Notes: a model not told the origin generated them from the sequence alone. Counted from the first letter of the stretch, positions 6,505 to 14,159 are shown. The stretch is DNA of 14,585 nt from CAZGLR01 sp964526635 (GCA_964526635.1 CAZGLR010000085.1:1-14585); one strand, 5' to 3'. Numbers and translations are program-made.

Positions 6505-7938
6505 TTATCGCTTCCGAGTTGTATGTTCTTTAATCCACGAAGATACAACATCAAGGACCTGCGGGGCAATGGTTTCTTCAATCTTCGCGTAGTCCATCGG
6601 ATCACCGGTAGCGCTGGTCTGGAAGAGATGATTAACATGTTCAATCTTCTCGATAGTCACCTCAGGAGATTGCGTTGCCGCCTTATTAATAGCAGCCAGG
6701 TTTTCCTCGGCAGGTACCTGCAGATCACGGCTGCCGTTTATCGCCAGTAACGGACAGGTGAGTTGGCTCAGGGCCGGACGGGGGTCATAAGTCAGAAAGA
6801 AACGGAACCATGGCGTCGTAATGGTCTCAAACTGCGCCGTGAGATCGGTGCGGAGTTGATCTTTCGGAAGGCCGGTTGCATCGGCCATTTCAATAACCAG
6901 ATCATCGGCGGCGGCATGGAGTTTCTTTTTGGCAGTGGCGGCATCGGGGCTGGATTTGACTATTCCAAAAATTTGTTTTTGAATACGATTATTGGCCGTT
7001 GTCAAATCTTCGCTTACGCCCTGAACACGGTTAATCAATTCGCTCTGGAGGTATAAAATCTCTTCGCCCGGAAGGCCCGGAGCGGCCATGAGAACGATAA
7101 AAGCGATATTATCGCGCTCGACGGCTACCATAGGCGCCACCAGGCCACCTTCGCTATGCCCCAGCAGCCCGATCAAGTCGGGATTGATATTATGGTATGA
7201 TTGAAGATACGTGACGGCGGCGGAGACATCATCGGCAAAGTCCTTAGAGGTAGCAGTGGCAAAATCACCGGTCGATTGTCCGACACCGCGTTCGTCGAAG
7301 CGAAGCACGGCTATCCCGTGGCGCGTCAGATGATCGGCCAGCACCAGAAACGGTTTGTGATTGAAGACTGTCTCGTCTCGATCCTGCGCGCCCGAACCTG
7401 ATATGAGAATGACCGCCGGCAAGGGTCCGCCGCCTTCGGGGAGGGTCAGGGTACCCGCCAGGGTGATTCCGGCTTCAGGATTTTCATAGGTGACCTCCTC
7501 GACGCGGTAGGGATACGGCGGCTGCGGATGCTGGGGGCGATTGATTACGATTTCTTCTTTTTGCGGCCGGATATCCAGGTCGAAAGTCATCCCGCCCTGA
7601 CTCCAGGTGCCGTCGATCACCATCGATTCGGGGTCGAAATCTCCCTCGTATTTAGCCATGAGGTTGGGCAATTCAAGTATCAGATGGTGACCATCCCAGA
7701 CGACCTTATCGATCGACAGTCCGGTGGCGCCCTGATCGGGGCTGTCCATCGTGGCAGTCAAGGCCTCTTCATCATTTCGATCAAAATGTACGACCAGCCG
7801 TAATTGTACGCCCTGGACATCCAGGGCACCCTGCCAGGACGTAGCGATCGAATCGATTTGCAATGGTGATTGGCCGAAAACGGGGGCCGTTGTCAGGATC
7901 AGCAGGGACAGGACACACAACACGGATACGCGTACCAT
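6505..7938 (-). CDS. Secreted alpha/beta hydrolase (serine esterase/peptidase-like)
   Basis: The 477-residue protein begins with a signal peptide (about 1-22, cleavage probably near VFG-Q23), so it should act in the periplasm or outside. Residues 25-125 form a beta-rich N-terminal domain. A linker ending in a proline-rich stretch (135-144) leads to an alpha/beta hydrolase domain (about 146-472). The nucleophile is Ser262 in LLGHSEGG, with Asp405 in NGSRD and His437 in HVNHLFQ as the likely rest of the triad. GSGAQDRDE (181-189) and FDERGVGQS (214-222) match the serine hydrolases of the S9-like BAAT/dienelactone group. The substrate is unknown; similar proteins are loosely annotated as alpha/beta fold hydrolases. 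ATG 7938 has GAGG 7 bases upstream. It sits between the PfkB kinase (37 bases upstream) and the phosphorylase (28 bases downstream), so the three are probably cotranscribed, though its secretion argues against a direct shared pathway. Confidence 0.9.
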   Translation of the reverse strand: MVRVSVLCVLSLLILTTAPVFGQSPLQIDSIATSWQGALDVQGVQLRLVVHFDRNDEEALTATMDSPDQGATGLSIDKVVWDGHHLILELPNLMAKYEGDFDPESMVIDGTWSQGGMTFDLDIRPQKEEIVINRPQHPQPPYPYRVEEVTYENPEAGITLAGTLTLPEGGGPLPAVILISGSGAQDRDETVFNHKPFLVLADHLTRHGIAVLRFDERGVGQSTGDFATATSKDFADDVSAAVTYLQSYHNINPDLIGLLGHSEGGLVAPMVAVERDNIAFIVLMAAPGLPGEEILYLQSELINRVQGVSEDLTTANNRIQKQIFGIVKSSPDAATAKKKLHAAADDLVIEMADATGLPKDQLRTDLTAQFETITTPWFRFFLTYDPRPALSQLTCPLLAINGSRDLQVPAEENLAAINKAATQSPEVTIEKIEHVNHLFQTSATGDPMDYAKIEETIAPQVLDVVSSWIKEHTTRKR

Positions 7939-7975
7939 ACCTATACCTCACGAGCTAAGGATGAGAGTGGTCAGT

Positions 7976-8905
7976 TTAGTTGCTTTTGACTATAAACCGG
8001 GGCAGTCGTGTGTATTCACGCAATTGCGCGATTCGTTCATTGATTTGATCGGGGGCAAGTTTCGATGTCATGCGCAGGCTGAAATCCTCGACATTGAACG
8101 ACGCCAGGACGGTTCCGGCGATAATGCCTTTTCGGAAAGCGTTTTCATTGATCGTCCGCGCGCCGGCCACCGCACCCATGAAACCGCCGGCAAAGGTATC
8201 CCCCGCCCCGGTAGGATCTTTGACTTTGGCCAGCGGCATAGCCGGTAGAGAAAAGAAAGTGTCCTGGCCAAACATCGCGACACCATGGCCGCCTTTTTTT
8301 ATAATCACCCGGCTGGGGCCATACTTCAGGAGCTTTTGAGCGGCTCTCGGAACAGACAGTTCACCGGTAAGCAGCGCGGCTTCGCCGTCGTTGACACAGA
8401 TAACATCAACTTTGCTCAAGACTTTTTCCAGTTCCGGGAGGGCCGATTCGATCCAGAAATTCATCGTATCGCAAAGCACCAGGTGCGGGTCTATCATTTG
8501 CGCCAGGACCTCGAGTTGCAGTGAGGGATGAATATTACCCAGCATCAAGCAGCGGGCATTACGGTAGCTTTCGGGGATAATCGGCGAGAACCGTTCGAAG
8601 ACATTCAGGCAGGTGGTCCGGGATACGGCGACGTTCATGTCACCTTCATAGTAACCTGACCAGAAAAAGGTCTTTCCCTGGGGATCAACCTGGAGGCCGC
8701 GAAGATCAATGCCGCGTTTTTTGAGCAGTGAAATATGCTGTTTTGGGAAATCATCCCCGACCACGCCAACGATTCCGGGTCGGGCGAAATACGATGCCGC
8801 AACGGAGGCATAGGAGGCTGATCCGCCGAGGACATTTTCTGCGTTGCCAAAAGGTGTTTCTACCGAATCAATAGCGACCGAACCGACGATACACAGTTGA
8901 ATCAC
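7976..8905 (-). CDS. PfkB/ribokinase-family sugar or nucleoside kinase
   Basis: The 309-residue cytosolic kinase has the full ribokinase fold. It has the substrate-side glycine motif LGGSASYAS (26-34), NDGE (172-175, the NxxE metal/phosphate motif), and IKKGGHG (202-208). The C-terminal signature DPTGAGDTFAGG (230-241) supplies the anion hole and the catalytic base Asp236. Family members phosphorylate ribose, adenosine, fructose 1-phosphate and similar substrates; which one applies here cannot be read from the sequence. Its position two genes before a purine nucleoside phosphorylase suggests nucleoside, ribose 1-phosphate or methylthioribose-type substrates. The start is GTG 8905, with AGGAG 10 bases upstream; no ATG fits the conserved N-terminal strand better. 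It follows the DivIVA gene by 40 bases. Confidence 0.92.
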   Translation of the reverse strand: MIQLCIVGSVAIDSVETPFGNAENVLGGSASYASVAASYFARPGIVGVVGDDFPKQHISLLKKRGIDLRGLQVDPQGKTFFWSGYYEGDMNVAVSRTTCLNVFERFSPIIPESYRNARCLMLGNIHPSLQLEVLAQMIDPHLVLCDTMNFWIESALPELEKVLSKVDVICVNDGEAALLTGELSVPRAAQKLLKYGPSRVIIKKGGHGVAMFGQDTFFSLPAMPLAKVKDPTGAGDTFAGGFMGAVAGARTINENAFRKGIIAGTVLASFNVEDFSLRMTSKLAPDQINERIAQLREYTRLPRFIVKSN

Positions 8906-8945
8906 GATGTCTGCACTCCTGTCCCCTTGCAGGTTATCCCGGCAA

Positions 8946-9809
8946 TTATTCGTCTTTCAGTTGTTCTTTCAGTTTGCGCCATTCTTCTTCTTCGGCGGCA
9001 TCATGGGGGGGGCGTTTCACGGCTGCCGCCGCCTGCAATTCCGCGATCGAGAGCGGACGAGAATCACTCAGGTCGTCCGAATCAGTGACCGGCTCTTCTT
9101 CGATATCGGTCTCGCCACGGTCGTTGGTTTCTTCATCGTATTCTGAGGAAAGCGAAAGCTCTTTTTCGTCTTCCGGATCAATGTTCGATTCATTTTCTGC
9201 GTTGGCAGGCATTTCCTGATGTTCTTCGGGTTCCGGCTGAGGCGGCGGAGACGGCATCATCGTTTTGGGTCGAGTGATCGGCTTCTGATATTTATCCACA
9301 GACCCCTGGGCTTTTTGATCTTCGGCTTCTTCCCTGAGCGCGTCTTCGACCATCTCCCGCTGGGCATCCATCAAGCTCTTGAGTTTGGAGAGATAGGTCG
9401 AACGGATGAAGCGGATCTTGTTGATATCCGAGACCATTTTAGAGACTTTCTGATTCATCTCACCGAGGGTTTCTTCATATTTGACCCGTGCTTCCCGCAT
9501 GACCAGTTCGGCTTCTTTGCGGGCGGCCTCGAGGATGTTCCGGGCTTTATCCCTGGCGTTATCAATGGTCGACTCGGCGTTTTTCTGGGCTTCCAGTACG
9601 GCCGCTTTGAGGGTTTCCTCGATTTCGATTAAATGCTCGAGCCGTTCACGGAGATGTTTGTTTTCTTCGGTAAGTTTTAAGACCTCGGCCCGCGCTTCTT
9701 CCAGCGCCGTGGCGGCTAAATCACGGAATACCTCGACATCATCGGGATTATAGCCGCGGAATTTGATGTCGAATTGCTGCTGACGGAGATCATTCGGCGT
9801 AGTTTCCAT
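8946..9809 (-). CDS. DivIVA domain-containing protein with acidic C-terminal tail
   Basis: The 287-residue protein has an N-terminal DivIVA domain. TPNDL (4-8) and FRGYNPDDVEVF (17-28) align without gaps with Bacillus subtilis DivIVA, placing Phe17 and Arg18 at exactly the membrane-curvature-binding positions of that protein. A long coiled coil follows (about 32-165), with the IEETL motif near 63-67. Then come a proline-rich linker (180-195) and a strongly acidic, presumably disordered region (195-250), ending in a basic/acidic helix (253-287). The family scaffolds polar or septal growth machinery at the membrane. ATG 9809 has AGGA 9 bases upstream; the frame extends further up without a better start. 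It directly follows the yggS gene (23-base gap), as in Gram-positive ylm-divIVA clusters. Its role in this organism is inferred, and the acidic tail has no assigned partner. Confidence 0.9.
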   Translation of the reverse strand: METTPNDLRQQQFDIKFRGYNPDDVEVFRDLAATALEEARAEVLKLTEENKHLRERLEHLIEIEETLKAAVLEAQKNAESTIDNARDKARNILEAARKEAELVMREARVKYEETLGEMNQKVSKMVSDINKIRFIRSTYLSKLKSLMDAQREMVEDALREEAEDQKAQGSVDKYQKPITRPKTMMPSPPPQPEPEEHQEMPANAENESNIDPEDEKELSLSSEYDEETNDRGETDIEEEPVTDSDDLSDSRPLSIAELQAAAAVKRPPHDAAEEEEWRKLKEQLKDE

Positions 9810-9832
9810 AACATCATATCCTGTTCTCGCGA

Positions 9833-10537
9833 TCAGGTGTAATCGCGTTGTCCAAAGATTGCGGTACCGACCCTGACCATGGTGGAGCCGCATTCAATAG
9901 CCAGTTCGTAATCGGACGACATGCCCATCGACAGGATACGGCAGTCGGTCCCCAATCGGTCTGTCATCAGTTCAAACAGATTTCGGGTCGCATCGAAAGC
10001 GGCCTTGATACACCCCTGATTATCGGTCCAGGGGCCGATTGTCATAAGCCCTCGCACAGTGATTCCGGGAAGGGCGTTTATTTTCTCGGCATCGGCAAGC
10101 ACTGTTTCGGGCGAAAACCCGAATTTACTTTCTTCGCCCGAGGAATTGACTTCGATCAGACAGGCCTGGGGTTTTCCCTGATTTTGAGCCTGTATTGAAA
10201 TTTTTTCAGCGATGCGGGTAGAATCAACCGATTGAATAAGGTCGAACAGGGCTACTGCGCGAGCGGCCTTATTCGATTGCAGATGGCCGACAAGATGCCA
10301 GCGGGCAATCCCGCTGAACCGCTCAATTTTATCGGCCGCTTCCTGGATGCGGCTTTCTCCGATGTCGGTCGCACCGGCCGCAACGGCCGCCTCAACGGCT
10401 TCGACCGGATATGTCTTTGAGATCGCGACAAGCGTGATATCATGACCCCTTCTTCCTGATTTGGCCGCCGCCATATCGACTTTTTCACGCACGGCGGCAT
10501 AGTGAGCAGCTATCTTTTCCGCATCAACATTCGGCAT
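9833..10537 (-). CDS. yggS: YggS/PLPBP-family pyridoxal-phosphate homeostasis protein
   Basis: This 234-residue TIM-barrel protein of the YggS/YlmE/PROSC family binds PLP and keeps vitamin B6 and some amino-acid pools balanced; no clear catalytic reaction is known. The PLP lysine is Lys41 in LVAISKTYP. Other signatures are HLVGHLQSNKA (81-91), the N/S-rich strand with ESKFGF (136-141), LMTIGP (164-169), and the phosphate-binding stretch SMGMSSDYELAIECGSTMVRVGTAIFG (203-229), with Ser207-208 and Ser218-Thr219. The usual GEN motif after strand 3 reads GES (60-62). ATG 10537 is chosen because it gives the usual family length, but it lacks a clear ribosome site; ATG 10564 and TTG 10576 are in-frame alternatives. 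It lies between the SPATA20-like gene (93-base gap) and divIVA (23-base gap). Confidence 0.92.
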   Translation of the reverse strand: MPNVDAEKIAAHYAAVREKVDMAAAKSGRRGHDITLVAISKTYPVEAVEAAVAAGATDIGESRIQEAADKIERFSGIARWHLVGHLQSNKAARAVALFDLIQSVDSTRIAEKISIQAQNQGKPQACLIEVNSSGEESKFGFSPETVLADAEKINALPGITVRGLMTIGPWTDNQGCIKAAFDATRNLFELMTDRLGTDCRILSMGMSSDYELAIECGSTMVRVGTAIFGQRDYT

Positions 10538-10591
10538 AGCATTGTTCAGTATAGACCGCACCATAATCGCACGCAATATAAAAACAGGGTA

Positions 10592-10627
10592 TCAGGGGCA
10601 CTTCTGTTCTCAGGATATCCCCCTGAG
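10592..10627 (-). other. Overlapping hairpins between the SPATA20-like gene and yggS
   Basis: Just after the upstream stop codon the minus-strand RNA can form either of two short stems that share one arm. CTCAGG (10609-10614) pairs with CCTGAG (10622-10627). Alternatively TCAGGGG (10592-10598) pairs with CCCCTGA (10620-10626). Five T (10584-10580) follow the second after about seven bases. It may be a weak or partial terminator. Confidence 0.3.
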
Positions 10628-10630
10628 GAT

Positions 10631-12775
10631 TTACAACGGCGGCGTTACCATATCGAGTTCCCTGGTGAGACCTGCAATATCGGTTACGGGCAGCCGACAG
10701 GTTCGGTTGCGGCAGAAATAAAAGGTGAGTTCGTCGACATTCTGGCGGCCCTCCAAAAGCGGTAATTCCGATTCAACGCCATTGATTGAGCCGACCACAA
10801 TCTTGTTTGGGATAAAGCGCGAGAACAACTCACGGTTGAACACCGGCAGCTTGTCATCGGACTTCCCGGCAACAACCACTTCCAGCGGGTCATCGAGCAT
10901 AAAATGGCCGGCCAGAATCAGTGTGGCCACACCCTGCGGTGCCTGTGAGGCCAAACCGGAAAGCGCGTTGAGGGCGGCAGCGCCGATCATACGGATTTGT
11001 TCGTCGCCGGTAATCTGAGCCAGTTTCAACAGGTTGAAAATCATGATTGACGCCGGCGATGGCGTCGAGCCATCGAACATATCACGAGGTCGATAGATCA
11101 GATTTTCGGCGTGGTCGGCAGTGAGATAAAACGATGTCTCGCTATGGAATTGATCCATCGCGCGATCGGTAAACATTCGGGCTTTGACCAGATATCCCTC
11201 GTCAAACGATGCCTGATAGAGATCAAGCAATCCCTGAATGAAAAAGGCGTAATCTTCCAGCAATTCAGTCTTGAGGACCCGTCCCTGCCGCCAGCTATGG
11301 TACAGGATGTTTTCATCGATCATTTCGGCCAGTATAAAATCGGCGGCGTTACGAGCCGAGGTCAGGTAACTCTGTTCACCGGTAACCTGGTACGCCAGGG
11401 CGAAGGCCGAAATCGCCATACCGTTCCATGAGGCCAGAATTTTATCATCGGTTGCAGGTGACACCCGCTGATCACGAACCGAAAGCAATTTGTTGCGGGC
11501 TGCCTCCAGCCTTTCTATAAACGCCTCTTCGCTCAGGCCGGATATCTCCCGCGCCCGAACGGAATGGTCGCCGAGATGAAGAATGCTGGTGCTGTTTTCG
11601 AAATTCCCGGTATCGGTGATACCGTAATAGGCACAAAACCATGCGGCATCACCGCCAAGTATCCGCTCTATTTCCGGTTTGGTCCAAACATAGTATTTGC
11701 CTTCTTCGCCCTCACTGTCGGCATCCTGGGTAGAATACACGCCGCCTTTCTTGTCAGTCATATGAGTCTGGAGGTAACGGAGGGTGCCATGGACGATATT
11801 GAGAAAAAACGAATCTTTGCTGATTTGATAGGCCTCGAGATACGGTTGTACCAGCAAAGCGTTGTCATAGAGCATTTTCTCGAAATGCGGCACCAGCCAG
11901 CGTTCATCAACCGAATAGCGATGAAAACCGCCGCCGAGCTGATCGTACATACCGCCTTCGGCCATCTTACGCAATGTCAGCAGGGCGGCGTCGGCATAGG
12001 GCTTCTCGCCGGTGAGGGTAAAGGCCCGAAACAGCAGAGAGATTTTATTGCCCTGTGGAAATTTTGGCGCGCCGCCGAAGCCGCCGAAACGGCTGTCGTG
12101 GGTCGAGAGAATCTGACGGGCGGCTGATTTAATGACAGCGTCGTCGATAAGACGGCCCGAGACTTTTGTCTCGGTGATCTGTGTCATGTGGTCCACCATC
12201 GACTGCGCCGATTTTATAATTTCGGTGCGCTGATCGCTTTCCCACGCTTTGGCCAGTTCGGTGATGACTTTAACAAAACCGGGGCGGCCATAGCGATCAT
12301 CGGGCGGAAAGTACGTGCCGCCGAAAAACGGTTTCAAATCGGGGGTGAGAAAAACTGTCATCGGCCAGCCACCGCCTCCGGTCAGGGCCTGTACGGCAGT
12401 CATGTATATCTGATCAATATCGGGCCGTTCTTCGCGATCTACTTTTATGGAAACATAGTGTTCATTGAGAAACGCCGCGATCTGCTCGTTTTCGAATGAT
12501 TCATGCTCCATGACATGGCACCAGTGGCAGGCATTGTAACCGATCGAGAGGAAAATCGGCTTGTCCTCGGAGCGGGCTTTTTCGAACGCCTCTTCGCCCC
12601 ATTCATACCAGTCGACGGGGTTATCGGCATGGGCCTGCAGGTAGGGCGACATGGCGTGGATAAGTCTATTACGAATCTTGTCATCAGGCATGGTATCTTC
12701 CCTTTGATTTTCTGCTTTCAATGTATACGGCAGCAGAATGAAGATAATCGTGATAATAGCGATTTTGCGGATCAT
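10631..12775 (-). CDS. SPATA20/YyaL-family thioredoxin-fold protein (DUF255)
   Basis: The 714-residue protein has a signal peptide-like N terminus (1-21, ending TLKA). A DUF255 thioredoxin-like domain follows (about 33-165), then an (alpha/alpha)6-barrel-like region similar to N-acylglucosamine 2-epimerases/glycosidases (about 190-560). A conserved C-terminal part ends near FCRNRTCRLPVTD (about 690-702). The redox-type motif is CHWC (Cys83, Cys86) and the following WP (137-138) fits the cis-proline loop. KVDREERPDID (111-121) is a family hallmark. The biochemical function of the family is not established. ATG 12775 has AAGGA 5 bases upstream. An internal ATG (12691, residue 29) also has AAGGG 8 bases upstream and matches the usual cytosolic start of the family. 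It is the first gene of the run toward yggS and divIVA, and its promoter must lie in 12776-12837. Confidence 0.92.
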   Translation of the reverse strand: MIRKIAIITIIFILLPYTLKAENQREDTMPDDKIRNRLIHAMSPYLQAHADNPVDWYEWGEEAFEKARSEDKPIFLSIGYNACHWCHVMEHESFENEQIAAFLNEHYVSIKVDREERPDIDQIYMTAVQALTGGGGWPMTVFLTPDLKPFFGGTYFPPDDRYGRPGFVKVITELAKAWESDQRTEIIKSAQSMVDHMTQITETKVSGRLIDDAVIKSAARQILSTHDSRFGGFGGAPKFPQGNKISLLFRAFTLTGEKPYADAALLTLRKMAEGGMYDQLGGGFHRYSVDERWLVPHFEKMLYDNALLVQPYLEAYQISKDSFFLNIVHGTLRYLQTHMTDKKGGVYSTQDADSEGEEGKYYVWTKPEIERILGGDAAWFCAYYGITDTGNFENSTSILHLGDHSVRAREISGLSEEAFIERLEAARNKLLSVRDQRVSPATDDKILASWNGMAISAFALAYQVTGEQSYLTSARNAADFILAEMIDENILYHSWRQGRVLKTELLEDYAFFIQGLLDLYQASFDEGYLVKARMFTDRAMDQFHSETSFYLTADHAENLIYRPRDMFDGSTPSPASIMIFNLLKLAQITGDEQIRMIGAAALNALSGLASQAPQGVATLILAGHFMLDDPLEVVVAGKSDDKLPVFNRELFSRFIPNKIVVGSINGVESELPLLEGRQNVDELTFYFCRNRTCRLPVTDIAGLTRELDMVTPPL

Positions 12776-12837
12776 ATCTATCCTTAATTCAACGGTTACT
12801 TTCTATAACAACAGATCAAATGATAAGTTCACCTGTT

Positions 12838-12867
12838 AAAAACCCGCCGGCGGAGAGGCCGGCGGGT
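12838..12867 (-). terminator. Rho-independent terminator of the propeller lipoprotein gene
   Basis: A perfect 10-bp GC-rich stem (12842-12851 with 12858-12867, arms ACCCGCCGGC/GCCGGCGGGT) with a 6-base loop is followed on the minus strand by a short T run (TTTTT overlapping the stem base, then AAC). It lies about 108 bases after the lipoprotein stop codon. Confidence 0.87.
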
Positions 12868-12870
12868 CGG

Positions 12871-12974
12871 CGGGGCTGTACTTTCCGCCCCGGTCTGGAG
12901 GATGACGGTGGAGGCGGTGACGGCAGAGGGTACCGTCATCCGCCCCCAGCAGGATGAGATTGGATTGTGCAGTC
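12871..12974 (-). other. Structured 3' untranslated region of the lipoprotein mRNA
   Basis: Between the stop codon and the terminator lies GC-rich sequence with two more inverted repeats. GGATGACGGT/ACCGTCATCC has 10-bp arms (12900-12909 with 12932-12941). CGGGGC/GCCCCG has 6-bp arms near 12873-12894. A 36-codon minus-strand ORF here (ATG near 12939) has no ribosome site and runs through the terminator, so it is not called as a gene. Confidence 0.5.
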
Positions 12975-14054
12975 TTACAAGCCCGGCTCCAGAGCTATCT
13001 GAGCCGGTGTTTCAGTGCCGTCGTACAGCGTCGTCACCAGTCCAGCCGAGCGTTTGACCAGGCCGGACAGGGCCGTCGCTGCGATAATGGAGTTGCCGCG
13101 TTTTTCGAGTCTGTATACCACCTCCCCTTCAAGTTGCCGGTATGGAGTGAACTCGTTATTGAAGAATGTGACCGGACCGCCGGCGGTACCGATCTTGATC
13201 ACATAGTCTTCAGCATTGATAAATGTAATAAGGTCTTCCGGGAGGCCCTCGGCCGCGGAATACTGCGCCCAGCGGCCGCCGTCGTGGACAAAGAGACCCT
13301 TGTCAGTGCCGAGATAGAGGTGATTGTGATTGTACGCCAGCGCGGTTACGTTGTCGAAAAGGCTTGTATCACGCCGGAGAAAGCGCTTCTGGAAGCTGTC
13401 GCCGTTCCAGTAAAAGAGACCCTGCCCGGCTGTGCCCATCCAGACACCGAAATCACCGACCGCCAGCGCTGAAACATGGACTCCCTCGGTGAGCTGACGG
13501 AAATCGCCGAATTCAAGCAGGTAGAGGCCATTGGTGGTCCCGATGAACAGGCGCTGTCCCCACGGCTGCAGGACCGTCACGGGGCCGTCCAGTTCGAGAT
13601 CAAAGGTTTCATCGCTGACGATGTCGCCCTCAATTAAGAAGATATCAGAACCGGCGACCGCGACTTTTTCGCCGAGATCTGCGATGGCGGTTAAGGGTTC
13701 ATCGGATGGGATGAGGAAATTAGAGCCATCGTCGAGATCGTGAATCAAGACACCGTCGTTGACCAGACCATAGACAAGGTTGTCTTTGATGACCATATCG
13801 TAGACCGGTATCGACGGCGGGAAACTGTCTTCGTCCGTAACAACCTGTGAATCGAATTCACCGGTGGTGGCAAATTCAGCCGGCGTATTGTCGGCGATGA
13901 TATCTTCGATCGTGTCTTCGACGAATTCTTCGATCACCTGTTCGGTGTACGATTTGGCTTTGGGGGTATCGGTTTTGTTGTCGGCGCAACCGACCAGAAG
14001 CACCAGTGACAGCGCCATTGCTGTCATCACGACAATGATGAGTTTGTTACGCAT
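12975..14054 (-). CDS. Lipoprotein with regulator-type beta-propeller repeats
   Basis: The 359-residue protein has a lipoprotein signal peptide: basic MRNK, a hydrophobic core, and the lipobox LVGC with Cys23 as the acylated residue. An acidic, Glu/Asp-rich linker (about 35-80) follows. Six or so propeller-like repeats span about 84-345, seen in units such as RLFIGTTNGLYLLE (168-181), VWMGTAGQGLFYWNGD (204-219) and LYLGTDKGLFVHDGGRW (246-262). This GT-x-GL-hydrophobic pattern is that of the two-component regulator propeller (Reg_prop), but no membrane helix, kinase or DNA-binding domain follows. It is probably exposed on a membrane surface; its ligand is unknown. ATG 14054 is chosen because GGAGG lies 8 bases upstream. 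The in-frame ATG at 14069 overlaps that Shine-Dalgarno sequence. The gene is monocistronic and divergent from the gene at 14248. Confidence 0.85.
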   Translation of the reverse strand: MRNKLIIVVMTAMALSLVLLVGCADNKTDTPKAKSYTEQVIEEFVEDTIEDIIADNTPAEFATTGEFDSQVVTDEDSFPPSIPVYDMVIKDNLVYGLVNDGVLIHDLDDGSNFLIPSDEPLTAIADLGEKVAVAGSDIFLIEGDIVSDETFDLELDGPVTVLQPWGQRLFIGTTNGLYLLEFGDFRQLTEGVHVSALAVGDFGVWMGTAGQGLFYWNGDSFQKRFLRRDTSLFDNVTALAYNHNHLYLGTDKGLFVHDGGRWAQYSAAEGLPEDLITFINAEDYVIKIGTAGGPVTFFNNEFTPYRQLEGEVVYRLEKRGNSIIAATALSGLVKRSAGLVTTLYDGTETPAQIALEPGL

Positions 14055-14055
14055 G

Positions 14056-14109
14056 GTTTGATCCTCCATCGGATTTGGGTTTACGTTTCTGGTCAGGTAG
14101 AGATCAAAC
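14056..14109 (-). promoter_or_regulatory. Predicted leader hairpin masking the lipoprotein ribosome binding site
   Basis: In minus-strand RNA GUUUGAUC (14109-14102) is perfectly complementary to GAUCAAAC (14063-14056), and a G-U pair extends the stem by one (14101 with 14064). The 3' arm covers the last two bases of GGAGG and the spacer up to one base before the ATG at 14054. The loop is about 36 bases. Confidence 0.4.
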
Positions 14110-14159
14110 GACGTGCCGTAATTGTAACCTATTGATTGACAACACTCTAAACTGCTTCA

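Noticed and set aside
6477..6644. 56-residue N-terminal extension of the phosphorylase
   Set aside because: The extension overlaps the end of the hydrolase gene in another frame, has no family similarity, and the family's normal start fits ATG 6476.
9219..9632. 137-codon plus-strand ORF opposite divIVA, rich in Phe and Arg
   Set aside because: It mirrors the Glu/Lys-rich coiled-coil codons of the sense strand and has no independent support.
9810..9893. 28-residue N-terminal extension of DivIVA
   Set aside because: It overlaps the end of yggS; the alignment to B. subtilis DivIVA begins exactly at the ATG at 9809.
11564..12127. 187-codon plus-strand ORF opposite the SPATA20-like gene
   Set aside because: It is antisense to a well-supported gene, has no ribosome site or recognisable domain, and its composition is explained by codon bias of the sense gene.
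12831..12941. 36-codon ORF in the lipoprotein 3' region
   Set aside because: It has no ribosome site, it spans the terminator hairpin, and its Arg/Pro-rich end comes from the GC-rich stem.
14055..14069. ATG at 14069 as start of the lipoprotein
   Set aside because: It overlaps the GGAGG Shine-Dalgarno sequence that serves the ATG at 14054, and the shorter start gives a clean lipoprotein signal peptide.
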